The translations under genes were made by a program, and so were the position numbers. The notes beneath the pieces were generated by a model. It ran no database searches. It was given only the letters and a program-made list of their open reading frames with translations, and was not told where the DNA came from. From positions 186,001 to 250,000 of the forward strand of contig NZ_QJHK01000004.1 of assembly GCF_003202435.1 (NCBI RefSeq): 64,000 bases of DNA, in the 5' to 3' direction. Every line of letters begins with the position of its first letter. Position 1 is the first letter of the stretch. This stretch comes from Flavobacterium cheongpyeongense (GTDB lineage Bacteria; Bacteroidota; Bacteroidia; Flavobacteriales; Flavobacteriaceae). Of this stretch, positions 34,486 to 42,771 are shown piece after piece.

Positions 34486-35982
34486 TTAAAGGTGAGCGTT
34501 TTTGTTTTTATTATCAATGTAAATCATTCCAATTACAAAACAAACTGAGGCAATCACAATAGGATACCAAAGTCCGTCAAGATAAAAGTCCTGTTTTCCT
34601 GCTGCTTTTGAATGAGTCACAAAATAAGTTGAAATCGCAGGAAGCAAACCACCGAAAATTCCGTTTCCAACATGGTAAGGCAATGACATCGATGTGTAAC
34701 GAATTTTAACCGGGAACATTTCGACTAAAAAGGCTGCAATTGGTCCGTAAACCATGGTAACAAATAAGACCTGGATAAATACAAGGAAAATCAGACTCCA
34801 TTCATCGCTTGAATTAATAGTAACCGATGTGGTAACCTGATCATCTTTTTTAGTGGCGAAATGTGTCTTTTTTTCGATTGAAACTGTTCCGTCAGTAAAT
34901 TCTTTATGAGTTGTATAAACAGAATCTTTGGCAACGGTTAGTTCAACGGTAGTGTTTGTTTTTTCTGCAATCTCTGTTTTTAGGGTAGTGTCTGTTGTGG
35001 TGTACATGGCCTTATAAATTGGTCTGTAGAATAAAATCGCAAGCAGCATTCCGCCCATCATAATATATTTTCTTCCTACTTTATCGCTCAGCCAACCAAA
35101 TACAATAAAAAACGGAGTTCCTAATAAAAGTGCAATTCCTAATAAAGTATCAACCTGCGAAGAATCTATGTTCATTACTGTTTTCATGAAACTCATGGCG
35201 TAAAATTGTCCGGTATACCAAACAACTCCCTGCCCCATTGTAGCTCCAAATAAAGCTAGCAATACAAATTTTAAATTATAACGGTTTCCAAAACTTTCCT
35301 TTAACGGACTGGCACTGGTGGTCCCTTCTTTTTTTGCTTTTGCAAATTCAGGAGACTCGTCCATATTTTTTCGGATGAGGTATGAAACGCCCACCATTAC
35401 TATAGAAACCCAAAATGGGACACGCCATCCCCAGATATCAAAATCTTCAGCAGAAAGAACTGTTTTTGTGGCCAGAATTACCATTAATGAGATAAACAAA
35501 CCAACCGTGGCTGTAGTTTGAATCCAGGAGGTCCAATAACCTCGCTGTCCTTTTGGGGCATGTTCTGCGACGTATGTAGCTGCCCCGCCATATTCTCCGC
35601 CAAGTGCAAGTCCTTGTAACAGGCGTAGAATCAAAACCAGTAAAGGAGCAAAAAATCCAATGGTTTCATAACTCGGAATGCATCCTATTAAAAAAGTAGA
35701 ACCACCCATTAATAATAAGGTAGCCATAAAAGTATATTTTCTGCCAATGATATCTCCCAGTCTTCCAAAAAATAAAGCCCCGAAAGGGCGAACTACAAAT
35801 CCGGCGGCAAAAGTCGCCAAAGTTGATAAAAATGCTGCGGTAGGATTATCACCCGGAAAAAATTTTGTTGAAATCACAACGGCCAAACTTCCAAAAATAT
35901 AGAAGTCATACCATTCAATCATTGTTCCCATTGAAGAGGCCGAAATCACTTTCCAAATGCCTTTTGTCGAAGTTTTACTCAT
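34486..35982 (-). CDS. MHS-type MFS transporter (metabolite:H+ symporter)
   Basis: A 498-residue inner membrane transporter with 12 predicted helices. The N-terminal part SSMGTMIEWYDFYIFGSLAV and RPFGALFFGRLGDIIGRKY, and LRLLQGLALGGEYGGAATYV are the MHS family signatures (relatives: ProP, KgtP, ShiA). Between helices 8 and 9 (about 335-395) it carries an extra polar Thr/Lys-rich loop (TTDTTLKTEIAEKTNTT and following), much longer than in Proteobacterial relatives and likely exposed. Substrate not determined; carboxylates and betaines are typical. Confidence 0.88.
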   Translation of the reverse strand: MSKTSTKGIWKVISASSMGTMIEWYDFYIFGSLAVVISTKFFPGDNPTAAFLSTLATFAAGFVVRPFGALFFGRLGDIIGRKYTFMATLLLMGGSTFLIGCIPSYETIGFFAPLLVLILRLLQGLALGGEYGGAATYVAEHAPKGQRGYWTSWIQTTATVGLFISLMVILATKTVLSAEDFDIWGWRVPFWVSIVMVGVSYLIRKNMDESPEFAKAKKEGTTSASPLKESFGNRYNLKFVLLALFGATMGQGVVWYTGQFYAMSFMKTVMNIDSSQVDTLLGIALLLGTPFFIVFGWLSDKVGRKYIMMGGMLLAILFYRPIYKAMYTTTDTTLKTEIAEKTNTTVELTVAKDSVYTTHKEFTDGTVSIEKKTHFATKKDDQVTTSVTINSSDEWSLIFLVFIQVLFVTMVYGPIAAFLVEMFPVKIRYTSMSLPYHVGNGIFGGLLPAISTYFVTHSKAAGKQDFYLDGLWYPIVIASVCFVIGMIYIDNKNKNAHL

Positions 35983-36151
35983 AAAATAAATTTGTATTCT
36001 TAATAATGATTAAAAGATATAAATATAGTTTTACGAATATATAAGATATTTTTTTATTTAGTTGATACTTTTTTAAACAAAAGCATGTTAATTGTTTATT
36101 TTTTTACTTTAAGTATGACGAAAGCCCCGAATAAACGAGAGAAACATTTTA

Positions 36152-36227
36152 AACCGCAAGTAACACGAGGTTAAAAACGCAAAAAGGCTTTAATGTTATC
36201 AATCAAGCTTTGCGGACCTTTTGCATG
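36152..36227. repeat. degenerate CGCAAAG-type inverted repeat, copy 2
   Basis: AACCGCAAG...CGCAAAAAGGCTTT against AAGCTTTGCGGACCTTTTGC, a weak version of the arms of 33611-33681. From here to 36500 I see no gene. Confidence 0.45.
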
Positions 36228-36500
36228 CCATTAGCGATCGTTTTGAGCCTAATTGCTGATTTAGTTATTGAGCAAAAATATGGTACAACGAAATAAAATC
36301 GCTTCAAGTGAATTACCTAAGCTGTGTAATTATATTTTTTTGGTGCGTCTGTATTGGTTAGCATCACCATTTTTTTATTTCGCCAGAGGAGAAATCCCTC
36401 TAAGCAACTCCGCAAAGCTGAGGATTATTTTGCTAACACAGTTACTCTTGGAGGTTTTTTCTCCGTAGAGATGATACGCTTTGAAAGCACATTGTACTCT

Positions 36501-36685
36501 TTATTTAATCTCCAAATAAAAATCTAAAACTTCTGCTAATTTATTTAGCCAATAAAAATGATTATCAATATTAGGTAATTCAGATTCTAACGTTTCGCAT
36601 TCCCGCATGGAGCATAATGACAGAGCGTAATTTACCTTTCGTATTATTTTTTACCATTCCCTTGGGCTTATATCATTCAAAAAAA
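36501..36685 (-). pseudogene. broken relative of the small conserved protein at 3390-3620
   Basis: On the minus strand the frame ending at the TAA 36501-36503 reads KIIRKVNYALSLCSMRE, then ESELPNIDNHFYW and LNKLAEVLDFYLEIK. It aligns with the intact 76-residue protein (TIRQVNYILSLQVMKD, LNRLAEALDPYLDVE). One in-frame TAA interrupts it after FLNDISPREW, and further upstream no start remains. So it is a decayed paralogue. Confidence 0.75.
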
Positions 36686-36773
36686 TGATTGTCTATGTTT
36701 AGTAGAACATAATAAAAAGGCTTTTTTTGAGGAAGAGTAAAATTTCGACTAAAGTATTTTTTTTTAAAACCAT

Positions 36774-36797
36774 AAAAAAACCTCCAACAAAAGGAGG
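36774..36797 (-). terminator. minus-strand terminator
   Basis: CCTCC-TTTTGTT-GGAGG followed by seven T on the minus strand. It ends the leftward HAD transcript or the remnant between. Confidence 0.75.
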
Positions 36798-36864
36798 AGG
36801 TAATCCGTTTAGTTTTGTCATTTATACATAAGGGAAGGATACTATTAGATTTTGCGCATGATCC

Positions 36865-36974
36865 TTATTTATTGTATCTGAATTCAAATTTAGAAACGCT
36901 ATAACCTATGTCGCCAATCTTTATTGAATCCCATGCGTGATTTCTCGTTCCCAAAATAACAAACTTTGCAGTTA
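36865..36974 (-). pseudogene. possible C-terminal remnant of an unidentified protein
   Basis: Directly after the HAD stop, the next frame on the minus strand reads TAKFVILGTRNHAWDSIK, then GDIGYSVSKFEFRYNK and a stop at 36865-36867. The composition looks like a real protein end, perhaps a beta-rich glycan-related protein, but the upstream part would overlap the HAD gene. Low confidence. Confidence 0.3.
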
Positions 36975-37634
36975 CTATACGTTCAATATTTCCAAAACCT
37001 TATCAACATTCACCCCACTATAATCGTTGATATAAAAGTCACAAGGAGGTAATTGTTCTTTGGTATGCGTACTCAACACACCTACGACTTTCATTCCGGC
37101 ATTGATCGCTGCTGAAGCTCCCGAAAAAGAATCTTCAAAAACCACACAGTCAGATGGAGAAACACCCACACGTTCTGCCGACTTCAGGTAAACTTCAGGG
37201 TCTGGTTTGTGGTGTTTTACATCTTCGCTGGACATCATCGAATCCATTTTGTCTTCTATCTGGAGAGCGCTTATAATCAAATCCAGGTTAGCGCGTGGTG
37301 CAGAAGTCGCAACAGCAGTTTTAAAACCTCTGGATTTCAATTCGCTTAAAAATTCCAGATAATGCGGAATCGTTTCTACTTTATTTTGATATATTTCACG
37401 AAACATAGCTTCTTTTTCGAATTCTAATTTAGCTAATTCTTCTCCGGCAACCGGACGTTTAAAGAAATGCGTCATGATGTATCCGTTATGTTTTCCGTAC
37501 ATGTGTTCTTCGAACTCTTGTTTTGTGTACGAAATTTGATATTTATCAAAAAAGGCTTCGAAAGCGACTACATGATGCGGATTAGTATGGCAGATCACCC
37601 CGTCCATATCAAAGATTACACATTTGTGGCTCAT
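36975..37634 (-). CDS. beta-phosphoglucomutase-like HAD phosphatase
   Basis: A 219-residue HAD with FDMDGVICHTN (8-18, Asp8 and Asp10 typical), a helical cap about 20-90, motif II VATSAPRANL (about 109-118), motif III Lys in KHHKPDP (about 140-146) and motif IV VVFEDSFSGASAA (about 160-172). The ED signature and cap resemble beta-phosphoglucomutase and related phosphatases that act on sugar phosphates. Near an amylase remnant it suggests maltose breakdown, but the mutase-specific features are not certain. The start is clear from the HAD motif at residue 8. Confidence 0.8.
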   Translation of the reverse strand: MSHKCVIFDMDGVICHTNPHHVVAFEAFFDKYQISYTKQEFEEHMYGKHNGYIMTHFFKRPVAGEELAKLEFEKEAMFREIYQNKVETIPHYLEFLSELKSRGFKTAVATSAPRANLDLIISALQIEDKMDSMMSSEDVKHHKPDPEVYLKSAERVGVSPSDCVVFEDSFSGASAAINAGMKVVGVLSTHTKEQLPPCDFYINDYSGVNVDKVLEILNV

Positions 37635-37758
37635 AATAATTTATTTTGTTTTTTAACGGCTGCAAGATAGGTTTTTCTACAAAGATGCGCGAAATTTTTT
37701 GAATCTCGAAAAGTCGCGTAAGGGAGAGTTTTTTTTTATTAGAACCAGAGTAAAAAAC

Positions 37759-37787
37759 AAAAAAGCCTTTCCGTTAAAGAAAGGCTT
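37759..37787 (-). terminator. terminator after tRNA-Asp 1
   Basis: AAGCCTTTC / GAAAGGCTT arms (37763-37771 and 37779-37787) with T-run on the minus strand. Confidence 0.85.
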
Positions 37788-37799
37788 CTTCCAATATTG

Positions 37800-37873
37800 C
37801 GGTCTGGACGGGACTCGAACCCGCGACCCCATGCGTGACAGGCATGTATTCTAACCAACTGAACTACCAAACC
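37800..37873 (-). tRNA. tRNA-Asp (GTC), copy 1
   Basis: Minus-strand 74-nt cloverleaf: acceptor GGTTTGG / CCAGACC, anticodon loop CTGTCAC (anticodon GTC), T-arm GGTTCGAGTCC and discriminator G. Identical in body to copy 2 at 38166-38239. Confidence 0.96.
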
Positions 37874-37892
37874 CACTGCGTTATTGTGGCTG

Positions 37893-37923
37893 CAAAAATA
37901 CAATAGAACTTTGATTCTGCAAG
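37893..37923 (-). promoter_or_regulatory. promoter of tRNA-Asp copy 1
   Basis: CTTG (37920-37923), 19 bp spacer, TATTTTTG (37893-37900) on the minus strand. Confidence 0.7.
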
Positions 37924-38129
37924 GTTTTTTACGTTTTTTAAACAAATAAAAACGTTAATTTTTTAATGTGTTGATTTCTATCAAAATAGAAATAGCAAAA
38001 CGCTTTAAATCAAAAAAGCCATCCACAAAAGTGGAAAGCTTTTCATTGGTCTAACTACTAAACCAAGCTACGAGTTACAAATTCGTAGCAAACAACACAA
38101 CTAATCTTAGATACCGTATTTGGGCAAAA

Positions 38130-38153
38130 AAGCCTTTCCGTTAAGAAAGGCTT
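38130..38153 (-). terminator. terminator after tRNA-Asp 2
   Basis: AAGCCTTTC (38130-38138) / GAAAGGCTT (38145-38153), almost the same as after copy 1. Confidence 0.85.
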
Positions 38154-38165
38154 CTCCCAATATTG

Positions 38166-38239
38166 CGGTCTGGACGGGACTCGAACCCGCGACCCCATGC
38201 GTGACAGGCATGTATTCTAACCAACTGAACTACCAAACC
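38166..38239 (-). tRNA. tRNA-Asp (GTC), copy 2
   Basis: Same 74-nt sequence as copy 1. The two units, with promoter and terminator, are offset by 366 bp and probably came from a tandem duplication. Confidence 0.96.
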
Positions 38240-38257
38240 TCTGCGTTATTGCGGTTG

Positions 38258-38288
38258 CAAAGATAGTACAGAATTTCGTTTCTGCAAG
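38258..38288 (-). promoter_or_regulatory. promoter of tRNA-Asp copy 2
   Basis: CTTG (38285-38288), 19 bp spacer, TATCTTTG (38258-38265) on the minus strand; closer to consensus than that of copy 1. Confidence 0.75.
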
Positions 38289-38325
38289 TATTTTGATGAA
38301 AAACTTTGAATATTATTTAAAAATA

Positions 38326-39252
38326 CTATCCAAAGTTTTGTTTTTCAACCAGATATGTTGTCAGTATTTTTTCAAAATTATCACCTACATTCACCGGAAC
38401 ATACTTGATTTGATTCCTGGCACAGGTCAAAGCCAGGTTTTTAAAATACGCCTCTGCCTTTTTTTCGTACTCGTCTTTAACATTATCGGCATAAATAGAA
38501 ACTTCCTCTCCTGTTTCAACATCAATAAATTTTCTTGGGGTGTTATCAAAATTAAATTTCAACTCGGTTTTATAATCCACAACGTGAAACAAGACTACTT
38601 TATGCTTGTTGTGTTTTAAGTGCTGAAGCGCATTAAACAACTTTTCATCATCTTCAGACTGAAACATATCTGTAAACAAAATAATCATCGAACGGCGGTG
38701 CATTTTCTCAGCAATCTGGTGTAGGTAGGTAATCGTGTCTGTACTTTTTTTAACTTTTGGCTGTTCTAACAATTGCTCCAGTTTATTCAGGAGCATTCTG
38801 TGGTGACGGTCGCTTCCTTTTTCGGGAGCGTAATATTCATAGTTGTCAGAGAAAACGCTCAAACCTACGGCATCGCGCTGTTTCTTTAAAATATTCATTA
38901 AAACCGCTGAGGCCAAAACCGCAAAACCAATCTTCTTTTCATAAAAAGGCTGATTCGATTTGAGTTCCGGATAATGCATCGAAGACGAATTATCGACAAT
39001 AATATGACAGCGCATATTGGTTTCTTCCTCAAAACGTTTCGTGTACAAACGGTCTGTTTTGGCAAACAATTTCCAGTCGATGTGTTTGGTACTTTCGCCT
39101 GCGTTATACACTTTATGTTCAGCAAACTCAGCAGAAAACCCATGAAAAGGACTCTTGTGCATGCCCGATATAAAACCTTCTACAACTTGGTTCGCCAGCA
39201 TTTCGAGGTGCTGAAAACTGGAGACTTTTTCTATTTCTGATTCAATTTTCAT
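38326..39252 (-). CDS. DUF58 domain protein
   Basis: A 308-residue protein of the DUF58/vWA-like group. The N-terminal segment with HKSPFHGFSAEFAEHK and STKHIDWKLFAKTDRLYTKRF is the DUF58 signature. The middle holds DNSSSMHY, an Asp-x-Ser-x-Ser metal motif (MIDAS-like). In Bacteroidota such genes usually belong to MoxR AAA chaperone/vWA operons (the aerotolerance-type Bat family). Its start overlaps the stop of the M1 peptidase gene by 4 nt. No MoxR gene is seen nearby. Confidence 0.85.
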   Translation of the reverse strand: MKIESEIEKVSSFQHLEMLANQVVEGFISGMHKSPFHGFSAEFAEHKVYNAGESTKHIDWKLFAKTDRLYTKRFEEETNMRCHIIVDNSSSMHYPELKSNQPFYEKKIGFAVLASAVLMNILKKQRDAVGLSVFSDNYEYYAPEKGSDRHHRMLLNKLEQLLEQPKVKKSTDTITYLHQIAEKMHRRSMIILFTDMFQSEDDEKLFNALQHLKHNKHKVVLFHVVDYKTELKFNFDNTPRKFIDVETGEEVSIYADNVKDEYEKKAEAYFKNLALTCARNQIKYVPVNVGDNFEKILTTYLVEKQNFG

Positions 39253-41822
39253 TCGGTTTCTTTTTTAATATTTTGTGCTTTGTAAAGCAAATCTGTTGCC
39301 TGAAACAGTTTTCGTTTTAATATCGGACTAAAATTAGGGTTTTCTTTTAAGAAACGCTGTACTTCATCAAAAGCATATTTAGATGAATATTTACCAATTG
39401 TATTACTCAGCCAGTCTTTTGGAAAGAAAATATCTCCCGTACGCTGGATTTCTTCTGTTAAATCTAATGAAAACCGAATGTACTTTTGAGCACTTTCCTG
39501 ACGCAATGGATGATGAATATTCGCTAAACCAACAGTAACCCACGATTCTTTCTCCCTGTTTTTATCGTCTTTTAACGATTCCATAAAAGCATTTCTAACG
39601 GATTCATCTTCTGATAAGGACGGAAGCAAAAACTCAAAACGTTTCAGTTTATCGGGATTTGTTATCATGGTTCTGGTTTTTTCTAAAATTTCATTGGCAA
39701 TATGAACTTTAAAAATAGCCAGATTCATAGCGATATTGGTATAATCGTCTTCGTTTAACTTCAAATTTGCAATAATCTTTTCTTTCGCCCAGATTTCATA
39801 TAACTTTTCTTTTCCGGAATCTGAATATGCAATTAAACTGTATAAATTAAACAATGTCTTTTTAATATTACCGGGCAAATTAGCTTGTAAACAGTGGTAA
39901 AGCACACCCTCAAGTTGTTCGTGAGCTTTGATTCGTTGTTTATCAGTCAGAAACTTCCAAAAAACAGCATTGGTTTGATTAGCAATTATTTTTAAAACTA
40001 ATTCATTTGTTTCAACTTGAATTCCTTTCAAAAAAACAGCAAAAACATAACTTGGATGAAGATTTCCTGCCAACATATTTTCATATAAATTTACATAAGC
40101 AGAAGCTCTTGCTAAATCGTCTTTTAAACTTGAAATTGTATTCAGATTATGTATCCCAACCGGAAATACACCGTATCCATAACCATTATAATTATACATA
40201 ACATTTAATGGCTTTCGTAAGCCTTCAAGTTCTTTCAAAAGAAGATTCTGATTTTTAAAATTAACATTAACTACCTTAACTTTTTTAGCATAAACCAAAC
40301 CTATCTGAAAACTCTGAGGCCATATATTTGCCGATTTATCTTCGGCCTGCTGAAAGATTTTAAAACTCTTAATTCGGTTCTTATCATCATATTCTATTTT
40401 ATCTGTTATGATCGGTCTTCCAGATTGATTCACCCAAACCCTGCTCCATTTTTGCATGTCGAGCGGTGTTTCGGCATCCAGAATTTCTACCAGATTATTC
40501 CAGTCAGCATTGTCATTGGCGAATTTTTGAATGTATTTTTCAATCCCTTTCTGAAAAGCTTCCTTTCCCATTGAAGCTTCCAGCTGACGCATCATAATGG
40601 GCGCTTTGTTATAAATAATACTTCCGTAAAGCGAACCGGCATCTTTCAAATTGGCTAAATTCTGTTTTATCGGATGTGTCCCCAAAGAACGGTCTTCTGC
40701 GTAAGCGTTGGCATAATGCGCCGAAAAGAACTGTAAATTATGATTGACTTTCGGGAAAATCGGATTCATGATTTTGTCTGCCATGAAATTCGCAAATACC
40801 TCTTTCATCCAGACATCATCAAACCATTTCATTGTCACCAAATCACCAAACCACATGTGCGAGGTTTCATGGGCGATTAATTTTGCACGGTCTAATTTTT
40901 CGCTGTCAGTAGCACTGTTGTCTAAAAACAAAGTCGATTCGCGGTACTGAATCGCCCCTACATGCTCCATTCCGCCATACTGAAAAACCGGAATGGAAAC
41001 GAAATCCAGCTTTTGAAAAGGGAATTTATAGTTTGTATATTTTTCTAAAAAGTCTAAAGATTGCTGATGTAAACTGAAAATCGTATCCCTGCTGCTTTCA
41101 ATTTTACCTTTATCATTCTCACGATACAGAAAAGTCATTTCTAAACCCGGTTTCTGGGTAACATTATTGAATTTTCCCGCTACGAACGAAAATAAATACG
41201 TACTCATTTTATCAGATTCACCAAAAGTGTACGAAGTAAAATCACCCTTCTCAACGGTCTCTTTTACATCGGCTCCAGCCAAAACCTTCCAGTCTTTCGG
41301 AACTGTCAAACTCAATTTGTAAGTCGCTTTGATGTCCGGCTGATCAAAACACGGAAATAAAGTACTCGCCCGATCCGGAACTAATAAAGTATAAAGAAAA
41401 TCATCATTTCGGTTTAAAGATAGATTTCCGGCGATGAATGAAATGTTAATGATATTTTCTCCTGAAATCAAATTTTCAGCCGGAATTACAATATGTCCTT
41501 TTTCATGAACAATCGCAATATTTTTTCCGTTTGCCAAAACTGACTTTATGTTTTGTGTATTCTCCTTAAAATCCAAATACAAAGGCCGACTCAAATCTGA
41601 CAAAGTCAAATCTAAACTTAAATTGGAAATAATATCCTGATCTTTCTGATTCGGAATTTCAAAAGACAATTGATAAGAAACATTCGAAATCTGATGTTTT
41701 CGAAAAATAGCCAATTGCTCTGAAACGCCATTTTCTAAAAGAGAACTTTCTTTTTGTTTTGATTGGCAAAAACCGGATGTAAGAATTGTAAAAAGGCAGA
41801 GAAAGCTGTAGAAAATTTTCAT
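39249..41822 (-). CDS. M1-family aminopeptidase (secreted)
   Basis: An 857-residue zinc aminopeptidase with a signal peptide (about 1-19). The zinc site is HETSH (318-322) with the third ligand Glu341, 19 residues on, as the family requires. The exopeptidase motif is YGGMEHVGA (282-290): the usual GAMEN is changed to GGMEH, with Glu kept. A long N-terminal beta domain (about 40-240) and a helical C-terminal domain complete the structure. It trims amino-terminal residues of peptides in the periplasm or outside. It is the first gene of the pair with the DUF58 protein. Confidence 0.88.
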   Translation of the reverse strand: MKIFYSFLCLFTILTSGFCQSKQKESSLLENGVSEQLAIFRKHQISNVSYQLSFEIPNQKDQDIISNLSLDLTLSDLSRPLYLDFKENTQNIKSVLANGKNIAIVHEKGHIVIPAENLISGENIINISFIAGNLSLNRNDDFLYTLLVPDRASTLFPCFDQPDIKATYKLSLTVPKDWKVLAGADVKETVEKGDFTSYTFGESDKMSTYLFSFVAGKFNNVTQKPGLEMTFLYRENDKGKIESSRDTIFSLHQQSLDFLEKYTNYKFPFQKLDFVSIPVFQYGGMEHVGAIQYRESTLFLDNSATDSEKLDRAKLIAHETSHMWFGDLVTMKWFDDVWMKEVFANFMADKIMNPIFPKVNHNLQFFSAHYANAYAEDRSLGTHPIKQNLANLKDAGSLYGSIIYNKAPIMMRQLEASMGKEAFQKGIEKYIQKFANDNADWNNLVEILDAETPLDMQKWSRVWVNQSGRPIITDKIEYDDKNRIKSFKIFQQAEDKSANIWPQSFQIGLVYAKKVKVVNVNFKNQNLLLKELEGLRKPLNVMYNYNGYGYGVFPVGIHNLNTISSLKDDLARASAYVNLYENMLAGNLHPSYVFAVFLKGIQVETNELVLKIIANQTNAVFWKFLTDKQRIKAHEQLEGVLYHCLQANLPGNIKKTLFNLYSLIAYSDSGKEKLYEIWAKEKIIANLKLNEDDYTNIAMNLAIFKVHIANEILEKTRTMITNPDKLKRFEFLLPSLSEDESVRNAFMESLKDDKNREKESWVTVGLANIHHPLRQESAQKYIRFSLDLTEEIQRTGDIFFPKDWLSNTIGKYSSKYAFDEVQRFLKENPNFSPILKRKLFQATDLLYKAQNIKKETE

Positions 41823-41861
41823 TTTTGGAGGAATATAAGATTAGTAAAAATAAAAATTCCT

Positions 41862-41935
41862 CGACAAATTCACGAATTTTTGCTTTGCTATTTTTACTTA
41901 TTAAACAATGCGTGAATTCGTGGCAAAAAACATAA
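41862..41935. repeat. imperfect inverted repeat with CACGAATTC core
   Basis: AAATTCACGAATTTTTGC near 41868 and GCGTGAATTCGTGGC near 41911 share a CACGAATTCACG-type core. It lies just upstream of the M1 gene and looks like another family of dispersed repeats. Confidence 0.45.
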
Positions 41936-41990
41936 AAAAGGCCCAACTTTCGCCAGGCCTTTTAAACATACTAATTCAAACTATCCAAAA

Positions 41991-42569
41991 TTATTCTGTC
42001 TGCTGAAAATCGAAACTTAAATCTCCGGCATTATACGTTGATGAAACGGTGGTCGGAAAAGTCTGCGCTGTGCCCGAAAGCCATCTGTACTCATTAAAAG
42101 TGATATTTCCGGCAACAATAGGATATGTAGTAGCAGAATTATCGGCTTTATTCTTTTTATACCAGTCATTAGAATTCATAGAGATCAGGTATTTTTTGTC
42201 TTTCTCCAAAGCGAGCTCACTAATTTCTTTTTTAACTTCAACATCCGCAGTCGCAACATTTAAAGTTTCGGAACGCAATACTGTTTTTGTTGTATAATCC
42301 CAAATGGTAACACGCAAAGAAGGATTTGTAGCCGGAAGTTTTAACGTAATCGCTTTTATTTTTCCTTTAACTGTTGGTGTAAATACCAATCCGAATTCGT
42401 AATCCCCCGAATTGATAAAATTGGTTGAAGTTGTAAAACCGGTTTGCGTATAATAAGCGGCTAACGGATTTTCTGTCTGAAATTTTGGTGAATTATCATC
42501 ATCATTACTGCATGAAACAGTAAATACTGCAATTGATAAAATGGCAAAAATAGTTTTAAGCGTTTTCAT
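41991..42569 (-). CDS. lipoprotein with a DUF4082-like beta domain
   Basis: A 192-residue lipoprotein (FTVSCSNDDD, Cys20). The mature part is a beta-sandwich with DYEFGLVFTPTVKGKIKAI and TVLRSETLNVATADVE strands, close to the DUF4082 pattern. The ATG at 42567-42569 is used because the signal peptide begins there; an open frame extends 40 codons further up. It is divergent from the LytTR regulator, sharing a 202-bp control region, and could be one of its targets. Function unknown. Confidence 0.7.
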   Translation of the reverse strand: MKTLKTIFAILSIAVFTVSCSNDDDNSPKFQTENPLAAYYTQTGFTTSTNFINSGDYEFGLVFTPTVKGKIKAITLKLPATNPSLRVTIWDYTTKTVLRSETLNVATADVEVKKEISELALEKDKKYLISMNSNDWYKKNKADNSATTYPIVAGNITFNEYRWLSGTAQTFPTTVSSTYNAGDLSFDFQQTE

Positions 42570-42722
42570 AATAATTTTAATTTTAAAATGGTTCAAATGG
42601 TTCTTTTTTAATTCAATAACATTTATTTTTGTAAAGTTCAAAGTCGGAAAAAATGATTTATTTTTGCTTTCAATTGAATTACGGGACAAATTTGAATCAA
42701 TAAAATCTCGTTAAAAACACCC

Positions 42723-42756
42723 AATAGACAAACAACGTTTTAAATAGACAGACAAC
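42723..42756 (+). promoter_or_regulatory. LytTR-type direct repeat
   Basis: AATAGACAAACAAC (42723-42736) and AATAGACAGACAAC (42743-42756), 13 of 14 identical, 20 bp apart. LytTR regulators bind direct repeats spaced by about two helical turns, and a LytTR gene starts 16 bp later. Confidence 0.65.
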
Positions 42757-42771
42757 ACCAAACAGGCTGTA

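Noticed and set aside
36268..36468. Plus-strand 66-residue frame in the gene-poor stretch
   Set aside because: No homology or start signal, and the sequence looks like intergenic repeat debris.
37739..38288. Repeat array suggesting a CRISPR
   Set aside because: The two repeats are whole tRNA-Asp genes with promoters and terminators, not short spaced repeats. No CRISPR array was found anywhere in the window.
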